Part shown: one piece after another, positions 19,813 to 29,150 of the stretch
How positions within the stretch are numbered: the stretch's first letter is position 1
Layout of the letters: every line of letters begins with the position of its first letter
Assembly: GCA_964023275.1 (NCBI GenBank)
Contig: OZ029925.1
Span: 12,201,684 to 12,265,683 of the forward strand
Source of the DNA: Norana najaformis
Lineage: Eukaryota > Annelida > Clitellata > Crassiclitellata > Hormogastridae
DNA: 64,000 nt
Reading direction: 5' to 3'
The notes under the pieces: model-generated
Told to the model about the DNA's origin: nothing
Database searches by the model: none
What the model saw: only the letters and a program-made list of their open reading frames with translations
Translations under genes and position numbers: made by a program

Positions 19813-19845
19813 TATAAAAGGAGAGATCGATTGAAGGGCGGCTTC
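19813..19845 (+). promoter_or_regulatory. Hemerythrin core promoter: TATA box and likely start
   Basis: TATAAAAG at 19813-19820 is a strong TATA box. Transcription would begin about 25-30 bases downstream, near the CGACTC at 19,845, leaving a 5' leader of roughly 70 bases before the ATG at 19,916. The TATA box fits a highly and tissue-specifically expressed carrier protein (inference). Confidence 0.7.
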
Positions 19846-19915
19846 GACTCGGCCGAGTAGTTGCCAGACTCCAGAAGTTTTTCCTGTCGAGACTTGGAAG
19901 ACAACCGCCGTCGAT

Positions 19916-20427
19916 ATGACGACTGCCTACACGATTCCAGAGCCATTCATGTGGGACAAGACTTTCGAAGTCCTCGTGAGTTACTGACCCTTTCTTTTCA
20001 TTCTCTTTGTCTCTCTGCTACTGTTTCTGCCTCTGTCTTTTGTCTGTGTCCTTATCTGTCTTTGTCTACGTCTGCCTTTGTCTGTCTCACCTGTACGCTC
20101 CTCTGAGGGACACTGAAGGTTTAGTTTTGGCTCTAAACTAAGCGGATATGCCCAGGAAATGAAAATCTGTCACATATTCCACACTGGGACAAGATAGCTT
20201 TGCTTACGTATTCTCCATATCTGGAAACTCTTGACTTTATTTACTTGCTTACTTACTTGTTTGTTTACTTACTGACTTGTTTGTCTTGCATTTCGTAGTA
20301 CGAGAACTTGGATGAGCAGCACAAGACTTTGTTCCGATCCATCAAAGACATGTGCAACGACCCAAATGACAAGATGAGACTCGATGTCATGATCGCAGTC
20401 ATGATTGCTCACTTCCTCACCGAAGAG
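19916..20427 (+). CDS. Hemerythrin exons 1-2
   Basis: Exon 1 (19916-19975) encodes the N-terminal arm, 20 codons, and stops exactly at a codon boundary before gtgag. Exon 2 (20299-20427) encodes helices A and B: YENLDEQHKTLFRSIKDM, then VMIAHFLTEE. Three iron ligands lie here (His of EQHKT, His and Glu of HFLTE). Its donor, gtaag at 20428, is the first of nine near-identical copies. Intron 1 (19976-20298) is a pyrimidine-rich TCTGTCTC stretch with no other feature. Confidence 0.95.
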
Positions 20428-20849
20428 GTAAGAATTACCAGTTGCTCACTTCCTCACCGAAGAGGTAAGAATTACCAGTTGCTCACTTCCTCACTGAAGA
20501 GGTAAGAATTACCAGTTGCTCCCTTCCTCACCGAAGAGGTAAGAATTACCAGTTGCTCACTTCCTCACCAAAGAGGTAAGAATTACCAGTTGCTCACTTC
20601 CTCACTGAAGAGGTAAGAATTACCAGTTGCTCCCTTCCTCACCGAAGAGGTAAGAATTACCAGTTGCTCACTTCCTCACCAAAGAGGTAAGAATTACCAG
20701 TTGCTCACTTTCTCACCGAAGAGGTAAGAATTACCAGTTCATTGATAGATCAATTCATCGATCATTCATGTCTGTCCATCAGTCTATTCGTCCATCCATT
20801 CAACCACCTATAGCTCAAGCAATCAAGTAATCCAATCAGTCAGTCAGTC

Positions 20850-20881
<32 letters not shown>

Positions 20882-22788
20882 AGTCAGTCAGTCAGTAAGT
20901 CAGTTAGTAAGTTAGTTAGTAAATATATCAGTCTGTAAGTAAGTATGTCAGTCCGTCAGTCACAGTTAACTCCAACCACTCATCCATCCATCCATCCAAA
21001 TCAGAAATAACCGACGATTATGAGGAGCGAATCATGAGGACAAAAGCGACAACGGCTCTGATCATCATCGATAACTGCCGTTCGTTGTTGACTGTTGATA
21101 ATGATAAAGCTTGATGATGATTGTCGTTGTTTGACTATATAATGATGAAGCTTGATGATGATTGTCGTTGTTTGATTGTAGATAATGATGAAGCTTGATG
21201 ATTGTCGTTGTTTGACTGTTGATAATGATGAAGCTTGATGATGATTGTCGTTGTTTGATTGTAGATAATGATGAAGCTTGATGATTGTCGTTGTTTGACT
21301 GTTGATAATGATGAAGCTTGATGATGATTGTTGGTGTTTGACTGTAGATAATGATGAAGCTTGATGATGATTGTCGTTGTTTGACTGTAGCTAATGATGA
21401 AGCTTGATGATAATTGTCGTTGGTTGACTGTAGATAATGATGAAGCTTGATGATAATTGTCGTTGTTTGACTGTAGATAATGATGAAGCTTGATGATAAT
21501 TGTCGTTGTTTGACTGTTGATAATGATGAAGCTTGATGATGATTGTCGTTGTTTGACTATAGATAATGATGAAGCTTGATGATAATTGTCGTTGTTTGAC
21601 TGTAGATAATGATGAAGCTTGATGATAATTGTCGTTGTTTGACTGTTGATAATGATGAAGCTTGATGATGATTGTCGTTGTTTGACTGTTGATAATGATG
21701 AAGCTTGATGATGATTGTCGTTGTTTGACTGTAGCTAATGATGAAGCTTGATGATAATTGTCGTTGTTTGACTGTAGATAATGATGAAGCTTGATGATAA
21801 TTGTCGTTGTTTGACTGTTGATAATGATGAAGCTTTATGATGATTGTCGTTGTTTGACTGTAGATAATGATGAAGCTTGATGATGATTGTCGTTGTTTGA
21901 CTGTAGCTAATGATGAAGCGCGCCAACTACCCTGAGTACGCAAACCACAAGATGATGCACGATACCTTCATCGCAAAACTCAAAACTCTGAACTGCCCAA
22001 TCACAACCAACGACCTTCACTACTGCAAGGACTGGTCAGCATTCAAACGCAATCTCTAAAGTAACTAACTATAGTAAGGAATTTATATAGCGCTTTTTAA
22101 ACGGATGCGTAGAAAGGTGCAAAGATCTGCGACCTTCATAACTGATCAGGAGACTACGGTACCACTTTCTGTAAGTAAAAGCAAAACTCCCACGTCTCAC
22201 AGAGGGTCGTAGGGGAGGTGATCAGTTACTTTTCGTAGGCCATTGAGGCGGCAGTGAACAATCTTGAAGTTCTGGACATGGAGCAGTGCATCGCAGGACT
22301 TGCCATTTACTTACTCTGTTGCCAAAACCTAACTGATGGCCAAGAAAAGTGTGTGCAAGCAAGCAACTTGTCCAGGGCTCTTTACACAGAATCTGCTCGT
22401 CATGCTCGAAGTTTCAATCGTTGGATAACAAACCAGGCGTAATACCAAACAGACCATCGTACCACTTTCTGTAATGTAATGTGAATAGAAGATTTATTCA
22501 TCACTTATTATTATTTATCTACCTTGCCTTACCTTATCTTACATTACTTATTATTCTTTATCTACCTTACCTTTCGATGCCGTATACCTCAACTTACTTC
22601 ACCTCCTTCACCTTACTTTATGTTATCTTATCTTATCTCACCTTACCCTCATTTACCTAAGTTAAACCTAAGATACATTGCTTTACCTAACGTTACATTA
22701 CGTATGCGTTTTATCGCCTAGGCTTGTCAATCACATCAAGGGTACGGACCACAAGTACAAGGGCAAGCTGCACACCTACCCCATGTAA
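19916..22788 (+). CDS. Hemerythrin (di-iron oxygen carrier), complete four-exon gene
   Basis: Exons 19916-19975, 20299-20427, 21907-22034 and 22722-22788 join in frame to 127 residues and TAA. The start is the first ATG after the TATA box and gives the typical N-terminus MTTAYTIPEPFMWDKTF. Hemerythrin folds as a four-helix bundle holding two irons that bind O2. All ligands are visible: His in DEQHKTLF, His and Glu in AHFLTEE, two His in NHKMMHDTF, and His and Asp in LVNHIKGTD, followed by the family ending YKGKL. The usual length is about 118-120; this one is slightly longer at both ends (MTT start, HTYPM end). No signal peptide is present, so it should be cytosolic, in coelomic or muscle cells. 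The LTEELMM spacing matches annelid/sipunculan forms. Intron 2 is exceptional (see the arrays listed below). Confidence 0.96.
20405..20740 (+). repeat. 37-bp tandem array of the exon 2 / donor junction (9 copies)
   Basis: The last 23 bases of exon 2 plus the first 14 of intron 2 form a unit repeated nine times without spacers. GT donors fall at 20428, 20465, 20502, 20539, 20576, 20613, 20650, 20687 and 20724. Every copy keeps GTAAGAATTACCAG. Variants show a 111-bp higher-order period: copies 3-4-5 and 6-7-8 share the same differences (TGAAG, then CCCTT, then CCAAAG). Each copy also ends in AG, so each 23-base exon-like segment is flanked by AG and GT. Confidence 0.97.
20755..20975. repeat. 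CAGT tetranucleotide repeat in hemerythrin intron 2
   Basis: Perfect and near-perfect CAGT/GTCA runs at 20,834-20,900 grade into TTAG/GTAA units to about 20,945. They separate the donor array from the acceptor array. No coding signal. Confidence 0.9.
21085..21920 (+). repeat. ~43-bp tandem array of the acceptor / exon 3 junction (~20 copies)
   Basis: Units of about 40-46 bp run head to tail up to the true acceptor: TTGTCGTTGTTTGACTGTAG then [C/G]ATAATGATGAAGC-like sequence and TTGATGATGATTG. The last copy is the real intron 2 acceptor, with exon 3 starting at 21907. Two internal copies, with AG at 21390 and 21734, are identical to the true junction over GACTGTAGCTAATGATGAAG; others carry TAGATAATG or TTGATAATG. 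Copy number was counted by eye. Minus-strand ORFs full of SSSFII and SNNDN across it are artefacts. Confidence 0.95.
21907..22788 (+). CDS. Hemerythrin exons 3-4
   Basis: Exon 3 (21907-22034) encodes LMMKRANYPEYANHKMMH and onward to HYCKD plus two bases of a Trp codon; it carries the two His ligands of helix C. Exon 4 (22722-22788) completes the Trp and reads LVNHIKGTDHKYKGKLHTYPM and stop, supplying the last His and the bridging Asp of helix D. Intron 3 (22035-22721) holds a SINE with target-site duplication and a TTACC-type patch at 22,510-22,700. Confidence 0.95.
22159..22474 (-). repeat. SINE copy 3 with 16-bp target-site duplication
   Basis: An exact 16-bp direct repeat, GTACCACTTTCTGTAA, lies at 22159-22174 and 22459-22474 and flanks a 284-bp insert. 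The insert shares CTGGACATGGAGCAGTGCAT-like, CTTGTCCAGGGC, CACAGAATCTGCTC and CGTTGGAT blocks with copies at 18.1 kb and 5.8 kb. By comparison with the 18-kb copy its tRNA-like head lies at the right, so it is on the minus strand. Inserted in hemerythrin intron 3. The intact duplication suggests a fairly recent insertion. Confidence 0.7.
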
Positions 22789-24250
22789 AACGCCACCAGG
22801 AAGTGACGTAATTTCTAAAGAAGTAACCTTGGATGACGTAATCGATCGTCGATCCGTCAGCTTTCTGCCAGTTTTCACAGAACTGCATATTTATATATCA
22901 CCCGATATCAGATGCTTGTAAAATCCCTATTAGTCAGCCCTTAGATAAAATTAGAGCAGTTTGAATTTTTTAAAGCAAATTTTGCGATTTCTTATTTCTA
23001 CAGAGCTCATTAGTTCATATAATCTTAAAGCCGATTTCAAATCTTCTGTCAGATTTTATTTTTAAGTTCTCTTAACATAGTCTTTTCGTTGGTTTAAAAT
23101 TGTTATTAGTTGTATTTTAATCTAGAACTCTTAACCTAATCTTATCTCTGATTTCAAATTTCGGTGATTTTATCAAAGGCATTGGAGCTGCGACTTGAAA
23201 AAATTTGTAGCTGCTGCGATATTTCTGCTAATAAAGTCAAATTATCGCTGTCAAAATTTAAATCTTATTCATTTATGCAATGCAATACAAAAACAGTACA
23301 ACAGACAGACAGACAGGTAGACAGACAGAGACATAAATGTAGACATAGTGATAGGCTTCCATCACCGTTGATATCGATTCTACTTTGCCTTGCTTTACAA
23401 CTGACATACCGAAATGTTGTGAATGAATGGATGGAATTCCTAAGGAATTTCCTTCAATAGGAAAAATTGTTCAGTAGTTCTCATCGTTCTTTTAACTTTG
23501 AACGAAAATGATGACTTAACATCGCTAGATGAAGGTGATTTGCAGAATGTCTGAGCAAATGTTTGAATTTGATGATGGACTGTTGTACTATCCAGTGATT
23601 AACAACATCTTGTGTCTGTAGGATCGTTGCCTTACATGTAAAATATTTCTAATTTAATTATCCTAAAATGTAAATGTAGGCCTACACTTTTCTATAGCCA
23701 CCGTATGGCATCGATCCTGCTCATTTTTCAATGAACTCATCGTGTGCGATGATAGATCCTTCACCACCGCTGCTCGTTTTGAATGGGCGCCACGCCATTT
23801 GAGGTCCCCGTGTACGGCCCATGCTAGCCCGATATTCAAATCTCTGAAGTAAGCCACGGCCAATAAATACACAGTTCGTAGCAAGAAAGCGACACAAGGA
23901 GAGACAGGACTCACTGATATCGCAACCACTAATGTCTGCAAGATTTCGCACTAAGTTTCCCCAGACGACGGTCATCCCTGCAAGCCTCTGCCCCACTTTA
24001 AAGGCTACGGACGAAGAAACTGTAGCCTTTCATGAATAACCTAAGCAGATAATTCACTGAATACCAAGACACGATATTTATCGTCATCGCAAAGTATTTT
24101 AACGCAAATATCGGCAGAGACAACGATATCTACACAGTCACCATTGTGTAATACGTGTTGAAAACATGAATTAATGTTGGAGACATGACTGACAGCGGGA
24201 GAAACTCCTTCGGTTCTGTGCAACAAACGACCTGAAGCGAACGTTACTTG
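22789..24250. other. Hemerythrin 3' flank; no firm gene
   Basis: Unique, AT-rich DNA that may hold the hemerythrin 3' UTR: AATAAA occurs at 23230-23235 and 23872-23877. On the minus strand two overlapping frames of 91-92 codons lie at 23,663-23,996; they have no recognisable domain, no upstream promoter signal and no clear splice partners, so they are left uncalled. Confidence 0.45.
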
Positions 24251-24490
24251 CGCCACCTACCGAAACGCATGACGTCATAAAATAACGTGGAGTTGTGCGC
24301 CACCTACCGAAACGCATGACGTCATTAAATAACGTGGAGTTGTGCGCCACCTACCGAAACGCATGACGTCACTAAATAACGTGGAGTTGTGCGCCGCATA
24401 ACGAAACGCATGGCGTCACTAAATAACGTGGAGGTGTGCGCCGCATAACGAAACGCATGACGTCACTAAATAACGTGGAGTTGCTTAACA
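24250..24490. repeat. 47-bp minisatellite, five copies, each with a CRE-like site
   Basis: Units read GCGCCACCTACCGAAACGCA, then TGACGTCA, then an AAATAACGTGGAGTTGT block. The octamer starts at about 24,270, 24,317, 24,364 and 24,458; the fourth copy (about 24,411) has TGGCGTCA instead. TGACGTCA is the full CREB/ATF palindrome. The last two units share a GCCGCATAACG variant, so they duplicated together. Confidence 0.95.
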
Positions 24491-24568
24491 TGTACACGAT
24501 TTGCACAACTAAACTGCATGTTGTGGATTCAAATCACAAGTGTAATGCGATGCATTTCTATGTTGTTT

Positions 24569-24574
24569 AATAAA
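24569..24574 (+). terminator. Strong poly(A)-type signal
   Basis: AATAAA followed after four bases by a long GT-rich stretch (TGTGTTGTGTTTTGTGG), the textbook layout. It is 1.8 kb beyond the hemerythrin stop, so it could end a long hemerythrin 3' UTR or belong to nothing; no other plus-strand gene precedes it. Confidence 0.35.
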
Positions 24575-24719
24575 ATTATGTGTTGTGTTTTGTGGTCTTA
24601 TGCTATGCTTTGCTATGCTGCGTTGTGTTGTGGTGGGTGGGTTATTTAAGGTTCGGTTATGAGATGCCATGCAATATGTATCATTTAATGTAACTAAACA
24701 TTATATAGGAATGTTGTTG

Positions 24720-25560
24720 CCTTCTCTTAGTTGTCCATCTAGATGTCCGTCTGCATATTTTTGTCTATGTGTCCTTCAGTCTGTCTTCCTATTTCTACGT
24801 CGGTATGAATGCATCTTTTATGTCTGTTTGTCCGCTTTCATGCTTTCCTAATTGTGTGCCTGTCTATCAATCATCCTGTCTGTCTGCGTCTCTCTGTTTA
24901 CCCTTCTTTCCGTCCTTCTGTTTGCCCTTCTTTCCGTCCTTCTTTCCGTCCTTCTGTCTGTCCTTCTGAGCCGCCATTGTTGCCACACCCTGAGACGTGA
25001 TTGGTTTCGGTGGACAATTCCGCCGATATTCAACGACCCTTCGTGGGCGCTTGGAGACCCATAGCTCTCCCTCCCCTCACCCACCCACCCATACTTCTAC
25101 CCCAATCCTCCCCTCTACCCTCTTATCAGACTCGGAAGCGATGTAGAGGAATTTTGGCGCTCTGGTCGTTAAATATTGATTTGTTGCTATGGCAACGATT
25201 CGCTTTTGATAATATTCGTCTTTCCTGATCGACATACAGACAGACGGACAGACAGACGGACAGGCAGACGGACAGATAGACGGACAGATAGACGGACAGA
25301 TAGACGGACAGAAAAACAAACAGACAAACAGACAGTTAAAGAAACAGACAGACGGACAGATATGCAGAAAGAGACCCCAAGACAGATAAAGAGAGAGACA
25401 AAGAAACAGACAGGGAGACAGACAGACACAAGTGGAAAGATAGGGATACAGAAACAGACATTGGACATGTAGACCTACAAAACCGGGGACAGACAGACTG
25501 AGAGAAAGAGACAAGCAGACAGAAAGACACATACACGAGCGCATGGAGGCAAACTTACTC
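24720..25560. repeat. TGTC/CTTC and GACA microsatellites in opposite orientation
   Basis: TCTGTCTG/CTTCCGTC units (24,770-24,970) are followed by about 210 bp of non-simple sequence, then by GACAGACA/GACGGACA units on the same strand (25,215-25,540). The two arrays are roughly reverse complements of each other, so single-stranded DNA could pair across them. All long ORFs here (LSVCLSV and TDRRTDR types) are artefacts. Confidence 0.9.
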
Positions 25561-26110
25561 AATTCTAATTAAAACAGATGCGAGGTTCCTAACCCTCCCT
25601 GCCCTTAGGGACGGAGCCCCAATGTCATGACCCCTATTCTCCAGAGGGCCACTGTAACTGCTTGGATGCTCGCTAGGATGCGCCAGTGTCGCTCGAGAAA
25701 TTGTTCTCGGCGCGTCACGCAAATGCAGCGCGCTCTAGCGACGATTACCGACGACGTTCGGTTTTCGGTTAGGAGTCATCACGTGACGAATTCGCAACGA
25801 AAGACAAGGAAACAAGAGCTACGGACGGCGAACAAAAAAACCGGAAGTTCATGGTCGACTGCTGTTTGGACCTTTTTGGAATGAGGGTTCGAATCCCAGT
25901 GTGTGCGTAGCTAACCGCTCTTCGTCTCTCTTGATGTCCATTTCTGTCTGTCTGTCTGTCTATCTGTCTGTCTGTCTGTCTGTCTGTCTATGCATCCGCT
26001 TTTCGTTGCCTTGTTTAAACATAAAGAGAAACCAAGAGACGATCAACCAGACAAGTAGACAGACAGACAGACTGACACACAGACACACAGACAGACAGAC
26101 AGACAGCACC
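25561..26110. other. Short unique block, then paired TGTC and CAGA microsatellites
   Basis: 25,580-25,920 is unique and GC-balanced with a B-box-like GGTTCGAATCCC at about 25,886. A CTGT run (25,944-25,990) and a CAGA run (26,058-26,105) follow, again reverse complements of each other about 70 bp apart. No gene seen. Confidence 0.6.
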
Positions 26111-26780
26111 AGTATCTTATGACAAGCATAACAAGATGGTGATTAGCAACTGGTCCCTTCTGTCCTTTCCTTTTGTATTCTAAAATCATTCTGTATATTG
26201 TGCTTATCGCTGTTATATATTTTTTGGGATCAATAAAATAATGTTCATATTCATGTTGTTCAGTAACACTATACTGCAATCACTACACCACATTTTAACG
26301 CTAAATTACACTAAAATTACACTAACACTAAATTACACTGTGTTACAATATATTGCATTACACTGCATATCAATGCATTCTACAGCATTACATTACATTA
26401 CATCATACCGGATTCCTGACTGGTCAGTAATTCCTATTAACGAGCGAGCATTGAATCTTTCATCTCGTCAGAATTCGATGAGTTGGTTGATGTCATCGGT
26501 GGCCTTCGTAGGGACAGTGTCCTCATCCACTCCGAGGACGACACGTCAAGGGGCAGTGAATGTTTCACTCCCGCAGGAGCCTTCTTCTTCGATCGGGCGG
26601 GCGAGCGACTGTCTCCCGAGTGGTCACACTGTCAAAGGCATTATTATGATCATTATTGCTTTTGACTCGGCAATGGCTGTGCGTCTGTCGTATCGACGTA
26701 ACTGTGCGGACTCTTTGCAATCGATCGTCGTCTAATTTGCGCGCATGCGCTCTTAGGATTAATGTCTAGGAAAGCGTGAC
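26111..26780. other. Intergenic DNA with ACATTAC/ACACTAA repeats
   Basis: 26,260-26,410 is built of TTACACTAA and CATTACA units. 26,420-26,760 is unique; its overlapping ORFs (up to 164 codons when the repeat is included) show no domain. The island GATCGGGCGGGCGAGCGAC near 26,590 is GC-rich. Confidence 0.5.
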
Positions 26781-26854
26781 ATTAGTTTGGTATATACGAC
26801 GCTCTACACTAAAATATGCATTAACGAAATAGCAATACTAGTGATAATAACAAT

Positions 26855-26861
26855 ACTAGCC

Positions 26862-26909
<48 letters not shown>

Positions 26910-27030
26910 GCAACAACAATAATAATAATTATTATAATTATTATTATTATTATAATTATCATAACAATAATAAAATAATAATTATAATAATAATTATCAT
27001 TATTGTTGTTGTTATTATTATTATTATTAT

Positions 27031-27063
<33 letters not shown>

Positions 27064-27190
27064 CACCACCACTACTATAAGAATGACCTTCTCCATGACA
27101 GAACCGGATGAAATGTAGCCGATCCAGATGTCATTATAACTCACGGACAATTTCGTATCGTCTGAGGGATTACACTTATCTCGGGTAAAC
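26855..27190. repeat. AAT/ATT/ACT/ACC microsatellite with dispersed repeat copy
   Basis: AAT units (26,858-26,910), mixed AAT/ATT (26,918-27,000), ATT, then ACT and ACC units (27,005-27,076) grade into one another. The last part, 27,085-27,190, contains ACCGGATGAAATGTAGCCG, CCAGATGTCATT and CTGAGGGATTACACTTATC, related to the segments at 1,452 and 41,660. Confidence 0.8.
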
Positions 27191-27690
27191 TAGGCCTACT
27201 GTAGTGGTCGCGATCTTTGTTAACTTCGAGAACAGGTGTGACTCTTCCCCAGTTCTACACTCAGATCCATCTCAGAACAAGGTTCGATCCTTTATCGGCA
27301 ACAGTGGCTCTCTTTCGTGTTCTTTTAAAACTACTTTTACTTTTAAACTTTTAATCTTCACTACCATTCTGTATCTCGTAATTCTAGAACAACTACCGTC
27401 ATTAATCTGAGAACATGAGTCGTTCTCTTAGTTCCTGGTATGGGAGATTCATATATGACACCAGGTTGATCTGTGTGTGTGCTACTGGGTCTTGCTGACT
27501 GTAAAGGCGATTCCAGCTGGTAGGTCCAACATTGGTAAAGCTTCTGGACTGATCTTTGACTCGCCTGGGTGTCAGTTACTTCAAAATAACGCACAATAAC
27601 TTCAGAACCTAGACTATAATTATTTCAAAAACTAGACTACACTACAATGTCTTCAAAATTGGATCGCCAGTAAATAGACCACATTAGCTT
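27191..27690. other. Intergenic DNA, nothing firm
   Basis: A short SGSLSCSFKTTFTFKLL reading near 27,305-27,350 faintly resembles the C-terminal block of an L2-type LINE, but too few residues agree for a call. No host gene seen. Confidence 0.4.
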
Positions 27691-27699
27691 TGAAATGTT

Positions 27700-28130
27700 C
27701 CATTCCCACCGGCCACCGAGCGAAGGCGAGTGTGATGGACATAATCACCAGTTATTACTCATCAGCATTCCATAATTTTGTTTCCTTCCTCTAGGCATCC
27801 TGATTAGCGTCCCCGTCGGCAGACCGACCGACCGACCGACCGTGGGCAGCCCTGGCCAGTGGGGTCGGCCCTGCTGCCCCAGAGATCCTCTGCCCGGTTC
27901 TCCCGTCTGCAACAAGATTTCGTGAACAATGCCTCAATCCTAGAGACGGCCGATGCGGTAATAATTCGGGACGTGACGGCCTAACGAAATCGCGAGGAAG
28001 GGAAGGCCGCCTTAGAGAAGAATAGGGTGGGTAGGAAGGGTGGAGAGGGCAGGGGCCGCGAAGGGTGCCCGAGGCTTAATTATGGTGAGGTCCGCGGGGT
28101 AATTAAGGGACTTGGCGATGAGTTTGTATG
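27700..28130. other. GC-rich island 1
   Basis: GC-rich, repeat-free stretch with CCGACCGACCGACC, CCGTGGGCAGCCCTGG and TTAATTATGG/GGGTAATTAAGG motifs (28,075-28,110). A run of four GGG tracts at 28,025-28,047 could fold as a G-quadruplex. No ORF of protein character. Candidate regulatory or CpG-island DNA by composition only. Confidence 0.4.
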
Positions 28131-28194
28131 ACGGTCGAACTGAGGACAGAAGACGGATTTATTCCAGTTAACCAGGTTGATCTGTGTGTGTGCT

Positions 28195-28440
28195 ACTGGG
28201 TCTTGCTGACTGTATGTCTCCTTGTTTGTCTCACTCTGTCTGCTTGTCTGTCAATGTATGTATGTTTGTCTGTCGCTGTGCATCTGCCTGTAGATTCGAT
28301 GTCTTTGGCCTGTCCGTCTGGCTGTATATCTGCCTGTGTGCTTGTTCGTCTGTGTCTCTGTCCGTCTGTTTGTATGCGTCTATGTCTGTTTGTGACTCTC
28401 TTATTCTGTCTAAATCAGTTTGCCTATCTTTTGTCTTTTG
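28195..28440. repeat. TCTGTCTG-rich degenerate microsatellite
   Basis: Irregular CTGTCTG, TGTTTGTC and CCGTCTG units. The 140-codon ORF across it, rich in CLSVC, is an artefact. Confidence 0.85.
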
Positions 28441-28569
28441 ATGTCTCCGTCCGACATTTACATCGCGCCGATTTACGAATTCATTCCAAATATGACGGCG
28501 CTATAGAAGTTCCTAGCTCGCTAATGAGAGATTCGCTAAAGTTGCTATAGAAACATTCTGTCACAGTTG

Positions 28570-28840
28570 CAAGTCTACAACTAAATAACACTTACAGTTA
28601 CGATTACAATTACGACTTTGAATACGATTGCGATTACGATAACACTTATCATGAGAATTGCAATTACACAAGGTGAGGCACAGGAAGGTGCATTGCAATT
28701 GTTATTAAAATAGCAATTACGATTACAGATTACATAAGAATGAGACTCACATGAAGCAGGCGGGCAAACGCCGGGATTCAAACCCCAATACCAAGGACCG
28801 CCCGTCCGATCCTTCACCATCCGACCACCCCGACAAACAC
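28570..28840 (-). repeat. tRNA-derived SINE-like element with ATTACG tail
   Basis: On the minus strand 28,830-28,765 has an A-box-like TGGTCGGATGG and a B-box GGTTTGAATCCC in tRNA spacing. A body of about 80 bp follows, then GATTACGATTAC-type hexamers (28,590-28,650), which would be the 3' simple tail. It does not share the body of the three SINE copies at 5.8, 18.1 and 22.3 kb, so it is probably another family. Confidence 0.5.
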
Positions 28841-28849
28841 GTCTTAGAC

Positions 28850-29150
28850 TTGCTCATTACGATTTTAAGACTCATTAATTCCACATCGCATCAACTTCGG
28901 GGACATATCTCCAACGGTTCACGGAAACCTTCTCATCCACCCTCGATCTCCCCAATAGCTGCCCTTATTTCTCCGGCTCTTTCTCCGTTCCCCTAGGGGG
29001 AATTGGAACAGCCCGCGCTTTTCCCCGACGGTCTCAGCCAATTTCTGTAATCTGTAATTGGGAGCGACTGGCCGATTCCCCGGCGTACCGTAAATTTCGC
29101 GCCCAGAGTCCAGTTTTTGACATCGCGATTTCCTATGAATGTTATGGCCA
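28850..29150. other. GC-rich island 2
   Basis: Unique sequence with TTAATTCC, GGAATTGG, TGTAATTGGGAGC and a final GTACCGTAAATTTCGCGCC block. No ORF or repeat. Candidate conserved non-coding DNA by composition only. Confidence 0.35.

Noticed and set aside
20405..21920. CRISPR-like look of regularly repeated units
   Set aside because: Repeats are head-to-tail with no unique spacers, in a eukaryotic intron; these are minisatellites.
23663..23996. Two overlapping minus-strand frames of 91-92 codons
   Set aside because: No recognisable domain and no splice or promoter evidence. Two overlapping frames open at once is expected in unique DNA of this size. A translated search could overturn this.
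25850..25900. tRNA-like boxes (TGGTCGACTG and GGTTCGAATCCC)
   Set aside because: Box spacing is too short and the intervening sequence does not fold into tRNA arms.
26241..26735. 164-codon ORF
   Set aside because: First half is ACATTAC/ACACTAA repeat, second half lacks any domain and overlaps another frame.
27204..27410. Faint LINE-like C-terminus SFKTTFTFKLL
   Set aside because: Too few matching residues and no supporting upstream motif.
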